Positions 1 through 6,970 of a DNA stretch of 64,000 nt are shown in pieces. The position numbers were made by a program, and so were the translations under genes. The stretch is from JBGANR01 sp044222225 (lineage in GTDB: Bacteria > Actinomycetota > Actinomycetes > Mycobacteriales > Mycobacteriaceae): assembly GCA_044222225.1 (NCBI GenBank), contig JBGANR010000019.1:23046-87045 (forward strand), given 5' to 3'. Every line of letters starts with the position of its first letter. The stretch's first letter is position 1. The notes beneath the pieces are model-generated. The model was not told the DNA's origin. It made no database searches and saw nothing but the letters and a program-made list of their open reading frames with translations.

Positions 1-981
1 CGCTTCGTCGAGCAGGCCGCGGCCGATCCGCAGGTGCTCGCCATCAAGCAGACCCTGTACCGGACGTCGGGCGATTCGCCCATCGTCGACGCGCTCATCG
101 ACGCCGCCGAGGCCGGCAAGCAGGTCGTCGCGCTCGTCGAGATCAAGGCGCGGTTCGACGAGCAGGCCAACATCAAATGGGCGCGCAAGCTGGAACAGGC
201 GGGCGTGCACGTCGTCTACGGTCTCGTCGGCCTCAAGACGCACTGCAAGACCTGCCTCGTCGTCCGGCGCGAAGGCGCCGAGCTGCGCCGCTACTGCCAC
301 ATCGGCACCGGCAATTACAACCCCAAGACGGCCCGGCTCTACGAGGACGTCGGCCTGCTGACGGCGAACCCGGAGATCGGCGCCGACCTCACCGACCTCT
401 TCAACAGGCTCACCGGTTACTCCCGCAAGGACGAGTACCGGAACCTGCTCGTCGCGCCGCAGGGCATCCGGCGGGGCATCATCGCCCGGATCGAAGGCGA
501 GGTCGAGGCCCATCTGGCCGGTGACGCGAACGCCCGCATCCGGCTCAAGGCCAACGCGCTCGTCGACGAGCAGACCATCGACGCGCTCTACCGGGCGGCC
601 CTCGCCGGCGTCCCCGTCGAGATCGTCGTCCGCGGCATCTGCGCGCTCAAGCCCGGTATATCGCCGAACATCCACGTGCGGTCGATCCTCGGCCAGTTCC
701 TGGAGCACTCCCGGATCCTGCATTTCGGCGCCCAGGGCGAGTTCTGGATCGGCAGCGCCGACATGATGCACCGCAACCTCGACCGGCGCATCGAGGTCGC
801 CGTGCAGGTCACCGACCCGCGGCTGACGGCCGAACTCGACGACCTCTTCGAGTCGGCGCTCGATCCCGCCACCCGCTGCTGGGTGCTCGGTGCCGACGGC
901 TCGTGGACGGCGTCGCCGGCGGACGGAGCCAAGGTGCGCGATCACCAACTCGCGCTGGTACGACGAAGGCGGAACGGCTGA
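1..981 (+). CDS. ppk: Polyphosphate kinase 1, C-terminal part (5' truncated by window)
   Basis: Makes inorganic polyphosphate from the gamma-phosphate of ATP, reversibly, in the cytoplasm. Only the last 326 residues are present; the frame is open from base 1, so the N-terminal and head domains lie upstream. The fragment keeps both phospholipase-D-like catalytic domains of PPK1. The LKTHCK segment (fragment residue 81 is the His expected to be autophosphorylated) is followed by CHIGTGNYN, and the RTSGDSP and IKARFDEQANIKWA segments line the ATP site. The stop overlaps the next start by one base (TGATG), so translation is probably coupled to the Nudix/phosphatase gene, the same ppk-mutT1 pairing as in mycobacteria. 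Nothing looks damaged. Confidence 0.96.
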   Translation, partial: RFVEQAAADPQVLAIKQTLYRTSGDSPIVDALIDAAEAGKQVVALVEIKARFDEQANIKWARKLEQAGVHVVYGLVGLKTHCKTCLVVRREGAELRRYCHIGTGNYNPKTARLYEDVGLLTANPEIGADLTDLFNRLTGYSRKDEYRNLLVAPQGIRRGIIARIEGEVEAHLAGDANARIRLKANALVDEQTIDALYRAALAGVPVEIVVRGICALKPGISPNIHVRSILGQFLEHSRILHFGAQGEFWIGSADMMHRNLDRRIEVAVQVTDPRLTAELDDLFESALDPATRCWVLGADGSWTASPADGAKVRDHQLALVRRRRNG

Positions 982-1886
982 TGGCGACCGATACGAAGGT
1001 CCTCGCCGCGGGCGGGGTCGTGTGGCGGGCGACCACGAAGGGCGCCGTCGAGGTCGCCGTGGTCCACCGCGAGCGGTACGACGACTGGTCGCTGCCCAAG
1101 GGGAAGGCCGATCGCGGTGAGACGCCGCCGGTCACGGCCTACCGCGAGATCACCGAGGAGACGGGCCTGGAGGTCCGGCTCGGCCGCAAGCTGGGCCGCA
1201 TCGTCTACCCGCTGCCGAACAACAGCGACCGGACGAAGATCGTCGACTACTGGACGGCGCCGTACCTGTCGGGTCGGTTCGTCGCCAACGAAGAGGTGGA
1301 CAAGCTGCGCTGGCTGCGGCTCGACGCGGCCACCGACCGGCTGAGCTACCGGCAGGACCGCAAGGTGCTCAAGAACTTCGCGGCGGCCCCCGCCGACCTG
1401 CAGACGCTGCTGCTCGTCCGGCACGCCAAGGCCGGACGGTCCGAGCGCTACCGGGGCGACGACCGGCTGCGCCCGCTGGAACGCATGGGACGCGCCCAGG
1501 CCGAGGCCCTCGTGCCGCAGTGTCTGGCGTTCGGTTCCGAGCGCGTCCTGTCGGCGGACCGGACGCGTTGCGAGCAGACGCTCGCGCCGCTCGCCGACGA
1601 GCTCGGCGTCCGGATCGAGACCGAGGCGGCGTTCGCCGAGGAGGCCTACCTCGCGGACCCGCGCCGCGCGCACGCCCGGATCCGGGAGTTGGCGCACGAG
1701 CGCGAGGTGCTTGCACTGTGCAGCCAGGGGAAGGTGATTCCGCCGCTGCTCGGCTGGTGGGCCAAGCGGGACGGCGTGACGCTGCCGGCGAACCGCAACC
1801 GCAAGGCGTCGACGTGGGTGCTCTCACTGCGTGGCGACCGGCTGGTCGCGGCGGATCACCTGCCGAGCCCGCTCCCGCCCGCCTGA
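981..1886 (+). CDS. mutT1: MutT1-like Nudix hydrolase fused to histidine phosphatase
   Basis: A 301-residue two-domain enzyme that in mycobacteria hydrolyses 8-oxo-dGTP and diadenosine polyphosphates (Nudix half) and then dephosphorylates the product (phosphatase half). The Nudix box spans about residues 41-63 with the canonical spacing G-x5-E-x7-REI-TEE-TGL. The second domain begins near residue 143, and LLLVRHAKAG carries the RHG-type catalytic His. I chose the ATG at 981 because it overlaps the ppk stop and gives a typical Nudix N-terminus; an earlier in-frame start would add about 26 residues read from inside ppk. The pairing suggests coordination of polyphosphate and nucleotide metabolism. 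It faces hupB tail to tail, about 45 bp apart. Confidence 0.95.
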   Translation: MATDTKVLAAGGVVWRATTKGAVEVAVVHRERYDDWSLPKGKADRGETPPVTAYREITEETGLEVRLGRKLGRIVYPLPNNSDRTKIVDYWTAPYLSGRFVANEEVDKLRWLRLDAATDRLSYRQDRKVLKNFAAAPADLQTLLLVRHAKAGRSERYRGDDRLRPLERMGRAQAEALVPQCLAFGSERVLSADRTRCEQTLAPLADELGVRIETEAAFAEEAYLADPRRAHARIRELAHEREVLALCSQGKVIPPLLGWWAKRDGVTLPANRNRKASTWVLSLRGDRLVAADHLPSPLPPA

Positions 1887-1932
1887 TACCGACGCCCGAC
1901 GCGGCCCGGGAGGTCCGGCCGCGACGGCGTCG

Positions 1933-2508
1933 TCAGTCCGCCCGCTCTCCGGCGGAGACGCGGCGCTTCGCGGCGATCCTCTCGGCCGCCATCGGCGACA
2001 CGAAATCGTGCGTCGCCGGCCCGAGGTCACGCAGCACGTCGCCGTCGGCCATCACCTCGCCGCCCAGGCCCGTGTCACCGCCCAGGGCCGCGTCGACGCT
2101 CGATCCGTCGTCGTCGCAGCGCATCGCCTCGCTCAGCACCGACTCCTCGAACGCTTCGGCGTCGAAGTCGTCGGAATCGAACGCCGGGACCGCGCCGCGC
2201 TTCGCGGCGAGGGCGCCCGCGCTCAACCGGGCCTTTCCGGAGACGACGGACTTGAACTGCTCCCCCGCACGGAACACGGGGACGTGGGTCTCGTGGACGC
2301 GGATCGTCTCACCCGTGCGCGGGTTCCGAGCCACCCGCGAGGCCCGGCGCCGCTTCTCGAAGACGCCGAACCCCGTGATGGTGACGCTCTCCCCCCGGTG
2401 GACCGTGCGGACGATCGTATCGATGAGGTGTTCCACCGCATCGGTCGCCGTCCGGCGATCGGTGCCGAGCCGCACCACCAACGTGTCGATCAGTTCCGCC
2501 TTGTTCAC
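1933..2508 (-). CDS. hupB: HU-family nucleoid protein with unusual acidic C-terminal tail
   Basis: A DNA-binding nucleoid protein of 191 residues. I chose the GTG start (VNKAELID) because it matches the conserved HU N-terminus and lies 7 nt after a clean GGAGG; the upstream ATG and GTG leave no room for that ribosome site. Residues 1 to about 93 are a canonical HU fold (GFGVFEKRRR, ARNPRTGE, PVFRAGEQFKSVVSG). Mycobacterial HupB normally continues with a lysine/alanine-rich PAKKA-type tail. Here the last ~95 residues are instead rich in Asp and Glu (DSDDFDAEAFEES, CDDDGSS) with few basic residues except close to the end. Position (Rv2986c equivalent) and core identity are secure; what the tail does is unknown. 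Confidence 0.93.
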   Translation of the reverse strand: MNKAELIDTLVVRLGTDRRTATDAVEHLIDTIVRTVHRGESVTITGFGVFEKRRRASRVARNPRTGETIRVHETHVPVFRAGEQFKSVVSGKARLSAGALAAKRGAVPAFDSDDFDAEAFEESVLSEAMRCDDDGSSVDAALGGDTGLGGEVMADGDVLRDLGPATHDFVSPMAAERIAAKRRVSAGERAD

Positions 2509-2726
2509 CGGCATGCCTCCCACCTGCGCGAATCCGCCGTTGGACTCTTTCGCCTGGTGACAGGGTATGACCGACCGCCGCTCGGCGGCGGATACTGGAA
2601 AAATCTCAGCCTCTGGCGGCGTCTCGTGCAGGATTCCGGTGCGGGAGACCGCGAAAACGCAGGACCGGCCGAACGATTGATCCTGGCGGTGGCGACCCGG
2701 GCGAGCCGGCTCCGATCATCCGGCGG
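2509..2726. other. Intergenic region upstream of hupB
   Basis: About 220 bp between the hupB start and the leuD stop, both on the minus strand. It should hold the hupB promoter: on the minus strand a TACCCT hexamer (2562-2567) lies about 55 nt before the start codon, with no convincing -35. No additional gene or strong hairpin was seen. Confidence 0.4.
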
Positions 2727-3317
2727 CTACGGGAGCGTGACCGGCTTGTACGACGGCCGCTCGGCCTCGAACCTGCCGATCTCCTCCGCGTCGCGAAGAG
2801 TGAGACCGATGTCGTCGAGCCCCTCCATGAGGCGCCAGCGGGTGTAGTCGTCGATCTCGAACCGCACGACGAGGTCTCCGGCCGTGATCGTCCTCGTTTC
2901 GAGGTCGACGGTCAATTCCAGGCCCGGCTGCTCGTCGAGCCGCTTCCACAGCAGCTCGACGTCGGCCTGCTCGACCTGCGCCGCGACGAGCCCGGCCTTG
3001 CCGGAGTTACCGCGGAAGATGTCGGCGAAGCGCGACGAGACGACGACCCGGAAGCCGAAGTCCATGAGCGCCCACACCGCGTGCTCACGCGACGAGCCGG
3101 TGCCGAAGTCGGGGCCGGCGACGAGCACCGAGCCCCGGTCGTACGGCGGGATGTTGAGGATGAAGTCGGGCCGCGCCCGCCAGGACGAGAACAGGCCGTC
3201 CTCGAAGCCGGTGCGCGTCACCCGCTTGAGGTAGACGGCGGGGATGATCTGGTCGGTGTCGACGTTGCTGTGCCGCAGCGGGACGCCGATGCCCGTGTGC
3301 CGAACGATCGCTTCCAT
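2727..3317 (-). CDS. leuD: 3-isopropylmalate dehydratase small subunit
   Basis: Small (swivelling-domain) subunit of isopropylmalate isomerase, which with LeuC converts 2-isopropylmalate to 3-isopropylmalate in leucine synthesis. At 196 residues it is the normal length. Family segments include NVDTDQIIPAVYLKR near residue 19 and GPDFGTGSSREHAVWAL in the middle, which contributes to substrate binding. The ATG follows AAGGAG at 8 nt. It lies 30 bp downstream of leuC on the same strand and is surely cotranscribed with it. Confidence 0.97.
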   Translation of the reverse strand: MEAIVRHTGIGVPLRHSNVDTDQIIPAVYLKRVTRTGFEDGLFSSWRARPDFILNIPPYDRGSVLVAGPDFGTGSSREHAVWALMDFGFRVVVSSRFADIFRGNSGKAGLVAAQVEQADVELLWKRLDEQPGLELTVDLETRTITAGDLVVRFEIDDYTRWRLMEGLDDIGLTLRDAEEIGRFEAERPSYKPVTLP

Positions 3318-3347
3318 GTCGTTGTCTCCTTAGCTTGCGAGTCGGCG

Positions 3348-4817
3348 TCAGCCGGCCGGGGTGAGGACGGCGGCCGGTTCGAGGTCGGCCGGCGCGGCCA
3401 GGCGGCCGCGGACCGCGGTCGCGGCGGCGACGGACGGCGAGACGAGGTGCGTCCGGCCGCCCTTGCCCTGCCGGCCCTCGAAGTTGCGGTTCGACGTCGA
3501 CGCGCAGCGCTCCCCGGGCGCGAGCTGATCGGGGTTCATGCCCAGGCACATCGAGCAGCCGGCCTGACGCCACTCGGCGCCCGCGGCCGTGAAGATCTCA
3601 CCGAGACCCTCGTCCTCGGCCTGCGCCCGCACCCGCATCGAGCCGGGCACGATGAGCATCCGCACGCCGTCGGCGACGCGGCGTCCCCGCAGGATCCCCG
3701 CGACCTCGCGCAGATCCTCGATGCGGCCGTTGGTGCACGAGCCGACGAACACGGCGTCGACGGCGACCTCGCGCAGCGGGGTGCCCGGCGTCAGGTCCAT
3801 GTAGTCGAGCGCCTTGGCGGCGGCGGCCGCCTGGTCGGCGTCGACGATCTGCTCCGGATCCGGGACGGCGTCGCCGAGCGGCGCGCCCTGCCCCGGGTTG
3901 GTGCCCCAGGTGACGAACGGCGTCAGCGCGGTGCCGTCGATGTGCACCTCGGCATCGAACTCCGCGCCCTCGTCGGTGCGCAGCTCACGCCACGCCGCGA
4001 CGGCCGCGTCCCACTCGGCGCCCTGCGGGGCGTGGGAGCGGCCCTTGAGATAGGCGAAGGTCGTCTCGTCGGGCGCGATCATGCCCGCCCGGGCGCCGGC
4101 CTCGATCGACATGTTGCAGATGGTCATCCGGGCCTCCATCGAGAGCTTCTCGATGGCGCTGCCGCGGTACTCCAGGACGTAGCCCTGGCCGCCGCCGGTG
4201 CCGATCTTCGCGATGACGGCGAGGATGAGGTCCTTGCTCGAGACGCCGTCGGGCAGCTCGCCGTCGACCGTGATCGCCATCGTCTTGAACGGGCGCAGCG
4301 ACAGCGTCTGGGTCGCCAGCACGTGCTCGACCTCGGACGTCCCGATGCCCATCGCGATCGCGCCGAACGCGCCGTGCGTCGACGTGTGGCTGTCGCCGCA
4401 GACCACCGTCATGCCCGGCTGCGTCAGGCCCAGCTGCGGACCCACGACGTGGACGATGCCCTGCTCGGTGTCGCCCATCGAGTACAACTTCACGCCGAAC
4501 TCCGCGCAGTTGCGGCGCAGCGTCTCGACCTGCGTGCGCGAGATCAGATCGGCGATCGGCTTGTCGATGTCGATCGTCGGGACGTTGTGGTCCTCGGTCG
4601 CCAGCGTCAGGTCCGGCCGCCGCACCGGACGTCCGGCGAGCCGGAGCCCGTCGAACGCCTGCGGGCTCGTCACCTCGTGGACGAGATGCAGATCGATGTA
4701 GATGAGGTCGGGACGGCGCGCCGCTCCCTCGCCCTCACCGCGTTTGACGACGTGCGCGTCCCATACCTTCTCGGCCAGCGTCCGCGGGGCCGCGGCCGGT
4801 GAACTCACCCCTGTCAT
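3348..4817 (-). CDS. leuC: 3-isopropylmalate dehydratase large subunit
   Basis: The [4Fe-4S] catalytic subunit (489 residues) of isopropylmalate isomerase; acts with LeuD. Aconitase-family signatures are visible: EDHNVPT near the N-terminus, VCGDSHTSTHGAFG, and the cluster-binding cysteines in VGSCTNGR and CSMCLGMN. The ATG is preceded by GGAGG. A divergent IclR-type regulator starts 116 bp upstream. The homologous regulators NdgR (Streptomyces) and LtbR (Corynebacterium) are established regulators of leuCD, so this operon is probably controlled from the shared intergenic region. Confidence 0.97.
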   Translation of the reverse strand: MTGVSSPAAAPRTLAEKVWDAHVVKRGEGEGAARRPDLIYIDLHLVHEVTSPQAFDGLRLAGRPVRRPDLTLATEDHNVPTIDIDKPIADLISRTQVETLRRNCAEFGVKLYSMGDTEQGIVHVVGPQLGLTQPGMTVVCGDSHTSTHGAFGAIAMGIGTSEVEHVLATQTLSLRPFKTMAITVDGELPDGVSSKDLILAVIAKIGTGGGQGYVLEYRGSAIEKLSMEARMTICNMSIEAGARAGMIAPDETTFAYLKGRSHAPQGAEWDAAVAAWRELRTDEGAEFDAEVHIDGTALTPFVTWGTNPGQGAPLGDAVPDPEQIVDADQAAAAAKALDYMDLTPGTPLREVAVDAVFVGSCTNGRIEDLREVAGILRGRRVADGVRMLIVPGSMRVRAQAEDEGLGEIFTAAGAEWRQAGCSMCLGMNPDQLAPGERCASTSNRNFEGRQGKGGRTHLVSPSVAAATAVRGRLAAPADLEPAAVLTPAG

Positions 4818-4921
4818 GCATGCCTCCGATCGACGGCCGCCGGAGGGCTGGTCCGGCGGCGGCGACGCCCACCGGCGCCGCGAAACTCTTCGAATAGCGC
4901 CCGTCTCAGGATTCGGAACGC

Positions 4922-4927
4922 TAATAT
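4922..4927 (+). promoter_or_regulatory. -10 element (TAATAT) of the IclR gene
   Basis: TAATAT ends 6 nt before the GTG at 4934, placing transcription start at or next to the start codon, i.e. a leaderless mRNA. The surrounding 116-bp leuC/IclR gap should also hold the leuC promoter and any IclR operator; no clear palindrome was recognised there. Confidence 0.6.
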
Positions 4928-4933
4928 CGCTGT

Positions 4934-5683
4934 GTGGGAAATGATAGCAGCGTGGCCGCGACGAAGACTGCGAAGTCGACCGGACACCCGATCAGCGGAA
5001 TCGGTGTCCTCGACAAGTCCGTGCTGGTCCTACGAGCCGTCGCGGACGGCCCGTGCAGCCTCGCCGAACTGTGCGCGCGCACCGGGCTGCCGCGCGCGAC
5101 GGCCCACCGGCTGGCCTCCGGCCTCGAAGTTCACCGGCTGCTGCAGCGCAACGCCGCCGGCGCCTGGGTGCCCGGCCGGGCGCTCGCCGAACTCGCCGCG
5201 ACGACCACCGACAACGTCCGCGAGGCCGCCGCGCAGATCCTGCCGCGGCTGCGGGATTCGACGGGCGAGAGCGTCCAGGTGTATCGACGCGACGGCTCGG
5301 AGCGCGTCTGCGTCGCCGCGCTCGAGCCCGCGTCCGGGCTGCGCGACACCGTCCCCGTCGGCACCCGTCTGCCGCTCACCGCCGGCTCCGGCGCGAAGGT
5401 GCTGCTCGCCTGGTCCGATCCGGCACTCGTCGAGTCGTTGCTTCCGGGCGCCCGGTTCACCGACGCGACACTCACCGAAGTGCGCCGCCGCGGCTGGGCG
5501 CACAGCAACGGCGAGCGCGAGAGCGGCGTCGCAAGCGTGTCGGCGCCGATCCGCGACGAGCGCGGCACGGTCGTCGCCGCCATCTCGGTCTCGGGACCCA
5601 TCGATCGGATGGGCCGACGCCCGGGGTCTCGCTGGGCGGCCGACCTGCTCGCGGCGGCGGAATCGATCACACAACGGCTCTGA
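4934..5683 (+). CDS. IclR-family regulator, NdgR/LtbR-like
   Basis: A 249-residue transcription factor. An N-terminal winged HTH (about residues 25-80; CSLAELCARTGLPRATAHRL is the recognition region) is followed by an IclR effector domain. It is divergent from leuCD, the position held by Rv2989 in M. tuberculosis, NdgR in Streptomyces and LtbR in Corynebacterium, which control leucine (and in part tryptophan) biosynthesis. The family and the context are seen; the regulon is inferred. The GTG at 4934 fits a leaderless transcript; a GTG six codons later is possible. Confidence 0.9.
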   Translation: MGNDSSVAATKTAKSTGHPISGIGVLDKSVLVLRAVADGPCSLAELCARTGLPRATAHRLASGLEVHRLLQRNAAGAWVPGRALAELAATTTDNVREAAAQILPRLRDSTGESVQVYRRDGSERVCVAALEPASGLRDTVPVGTRLPLTAGSGAKVLLAWSDPALVESLLPGARFTDATLTEVRRRGWAHSNGERESGVASVSAPIRDERGTVVAAISVSGPIDRMGRRPGSRWAADLLAAAESITQRL

Positions 5684-5720
5684 CGGATCGCGTCGATCCC
5701 GACGGCAGAAATTCGGCCTG

Positions 5721-6020
5721 TCAGCCGACCGCCACCCCACGCGCGGCGAGTAACTCGAGTGCGCGGCGCTCGACACCCGGGCTCGCCTTGGAGAACGCAC
5801 CCCTCGGCCCGCTGTCGGGCCCGGGGCGGGCGAAAGCCAGTGTCTCTCGCAGGTCCTGCTCGGTCAGCCAACCTGCCGCGGCGCCCTCGTCGAACATCGC
5901 CAACGCAGCCAGCCAGCCCTCGCCCTGCTCGACGAACGCGCGGTGGTAATCGACGCCCCGGGGACCCAGGTCATCGGCATGCCTGACGAGCAACTCGGCT
6001 GCCCACTCGCTTACGTTCAC
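5721..6020 (-). CDS. Small protein, probable immunity to the adjacent EndoU toxin
   Basis: A 99-residue, Trp- and Leu-containing soluble protein of a family I do not recognise. It begins inside the 3' end of the EndoU-like gene (50-bp overlap in a different frame) and runs the same way, the usual order for a toxin followed by its immunity gene. A TAGAGT hexamer 6 nt before the GTG start gives it a plausible promoter of its own within the toxin coding sequence, as expected for a protein that must be present whenever the toxin is. The immunity role is inferred from position only. Confidence 0.6.
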   Translation of the reverse strand: MNVSEWAAELLVRHADDLGPRGVDYHRAFVEQGEGWLAALAMFDEGAAAGWLTEQDLRETLAFARPGPDSGPRGAFSKASPGVERRALELLAARGVAVG

Positions 6021-6555
6021 GCTGCCACTCTACGGCCGGGAACGGGTGAACCGTCGCGATCCGCCATCCCGTGCCGGCCTCGTCACGCAGGCGTACGACA
6101 GCGACGAGACCGCGGTGCGAACCGAAAAGACTGAACCGTCCCGGCGTCAAACCCGGCAACCCGTCTGCCGGATCATCGATGATCGCATTCACGATGTCGA
6201 CGACATCCTCGACGTCCCACATCGGCGGGAACTCGCTCGGCTTGATGCCCGACCCATACCGGTGATAGCCGTGCCCACCCGGGGATCCGTCACCATCCAG
6301 GACGACGGCGGCGTCGTCGACCGTGAACTCCTCGACCTCGCTGCGCACGAACGGCACCCGACGGATCCCGAACACAGGCAGTTCGTCACCGGTGTCGGGG
6401 CCGAGCAACCCCTTCACTCGCGGCGGCGGGCGGTTGACGGACTCCATCCGCCGACCATGACGCCCGATCGATCCGATACCCCGCGCTGAGCCGAACCGAA
6501 AGGCGCGACTGTGGACGGAGAACACCTGATCACTCATCTGACCGGAGTTGTCCAC
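5971..6555 (-). CDS. EndoU-type nuclease domain protein, probable orphan polymorphic toxin
   Basis: A 194-residue protein whose second half matches the bacterial EndoU (CdiA-CT-like) RNase fold: VLDGDGSPGGH at 85-95, then the KPSEFPPMW block at 105-113, an amphipathic helix ending in DDP, a GRFSLFGSHRG strand, and a final TVHP where the family usually has TAYP. His95 and His98 are the candidate catalytic histidines. Such domains normally sit at the C-terminus of large secreted toxins; here only about 80 residues precede it and tRNA genes lie just upstream, so this looks like an orphan toxin module. Start options are GTG 6555, ATG 6537 and ATG 6447. The domain call is pattern recognition, not a search. 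Confidence 0.7.
   Translation of the reverse strand: MDNSGQMSDQVFSVHSRAFRFGSARGIGSIGRHGRRMESVNRPPPRVKGLLGPDTGDELPVFGIRRVPFVRSEVEEFTVDDAAVVLDGDGSPGGHGYHRYGSGIKPSEFPPMWDVEDVVDIVNAIIDDPADGLPGLTPGRFSLFGSHRGLVAVVRLRDEAGTGWRIATVHPFPAVEWQRERKRVGSRVARQACR
6027..6032 (-). promoter_or_regulatory. -10 element (TAGAGT on minus strand) of the immunity-like gene
   Basis: TAGAGT lies 6 nt upstream of the GTG at 6020, within the upstream toxin-like coding sequence. It would give the small gene an independent leaderless transcript. Confidence 0.5.
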
Positions 6556-6577
6556 AGCGGGCGTTCCGGAACACGAA

Positions 6578-6606
6578 AACGCCCCCGGTCATCGACCGGG
6601 GGCGTT
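6578..6606 (-). terminator. Rho-independent terminator after tRNA-Glu
   Basis: A perfect 12-bp stem (AACGCCCCCGGT with its complement) and 5-nt loop, followed on the minus strand by TTTT. It ends the tRNA-Glu transcript and insulates the EndoU gene. Confidence 0.8.
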
Positions 6607-6613
6607 CACTCTG

Positions 6614-6686
6614 TAGCCCCGACGGGATTCGAACCCGCGCTACCGCCTTGAGAGGGCGGCGTCCTAGGCCGCTAGACGACGGGGCC
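6614..6686 (-). tRNA. tRNA-Glu (anticodon CTC)
   Basis: 73 nt on the minus strand. The acceptor stem pairs GGCCCCG with CGGGGCT, the anticodon stem CCGCC/GGCGG encloses the loop CTCTCAA (anticodon CTC, codon GAG), and the T-arm contains GGTTCGAATCC. The 3' CCA is not encoded. It neighbours tRNA-Gln and gltX, as in mycobacteria. Confidence 0.95.
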
Positions 6687-6797
6687 AGAACTTCCCACCG
6701 CTGACAGAGCCGGTTCTCACCGGGCCGGTCTCAGTGGGCTGTGCCAGCTTAGCTGGCCGCGGTGCGACGTTCCAAATCGGCTCGTCGTGCCGCGTTG

Positions 6798-6869
6798 CTG
6801 GGGTACCAGGACTCGAACCTAGAATGGCTGAACCAGAATCAGCTGTGTTGCCAATTACACCATACCCCA
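6798..6869 (-). tRNA. tRNA-Gln (anticodon CTG)
   Basis: 72 nt on the minus strand. The acceptor stem pairs TGGGGTA with TACCCCA, the anticodon stem GCTGA/TCAGC carries the loop TTCTGGT (anticodon CTG, codon CAG), and the T-arm contains GGTTCGAGTCC. CCA is not encoded. With gltX and gatCAB in the same window, this tRNA is probably charged by the Glu-to-Gln transamidation route. Confidence 0.95.
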
Positions 6870-6970
6870 ATGGTTTTCCGTGGCCGGGGGCCGCGAGGAA
6901 CCGTCGACAAGCCTAACGGCACCCGGCCATGGAACCAAATCACCTGGTCAGGCCGGGCGCCGGTCAGATG

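Noticed and set aside
3081..4802. Long open frame antisense to leuC/leuD (573 codons)
   Set aside because: Composition is Arg/Gly/Ala-rich shadow of high-GC coding; leuC and leuD on the other strand have clear family motifs.
6614..6869. The tRNA genes as a phage attachment site
   Set aside because: No duplicated tRNA 3' end and no integrase are visible in the window, so integration is only a possibility.
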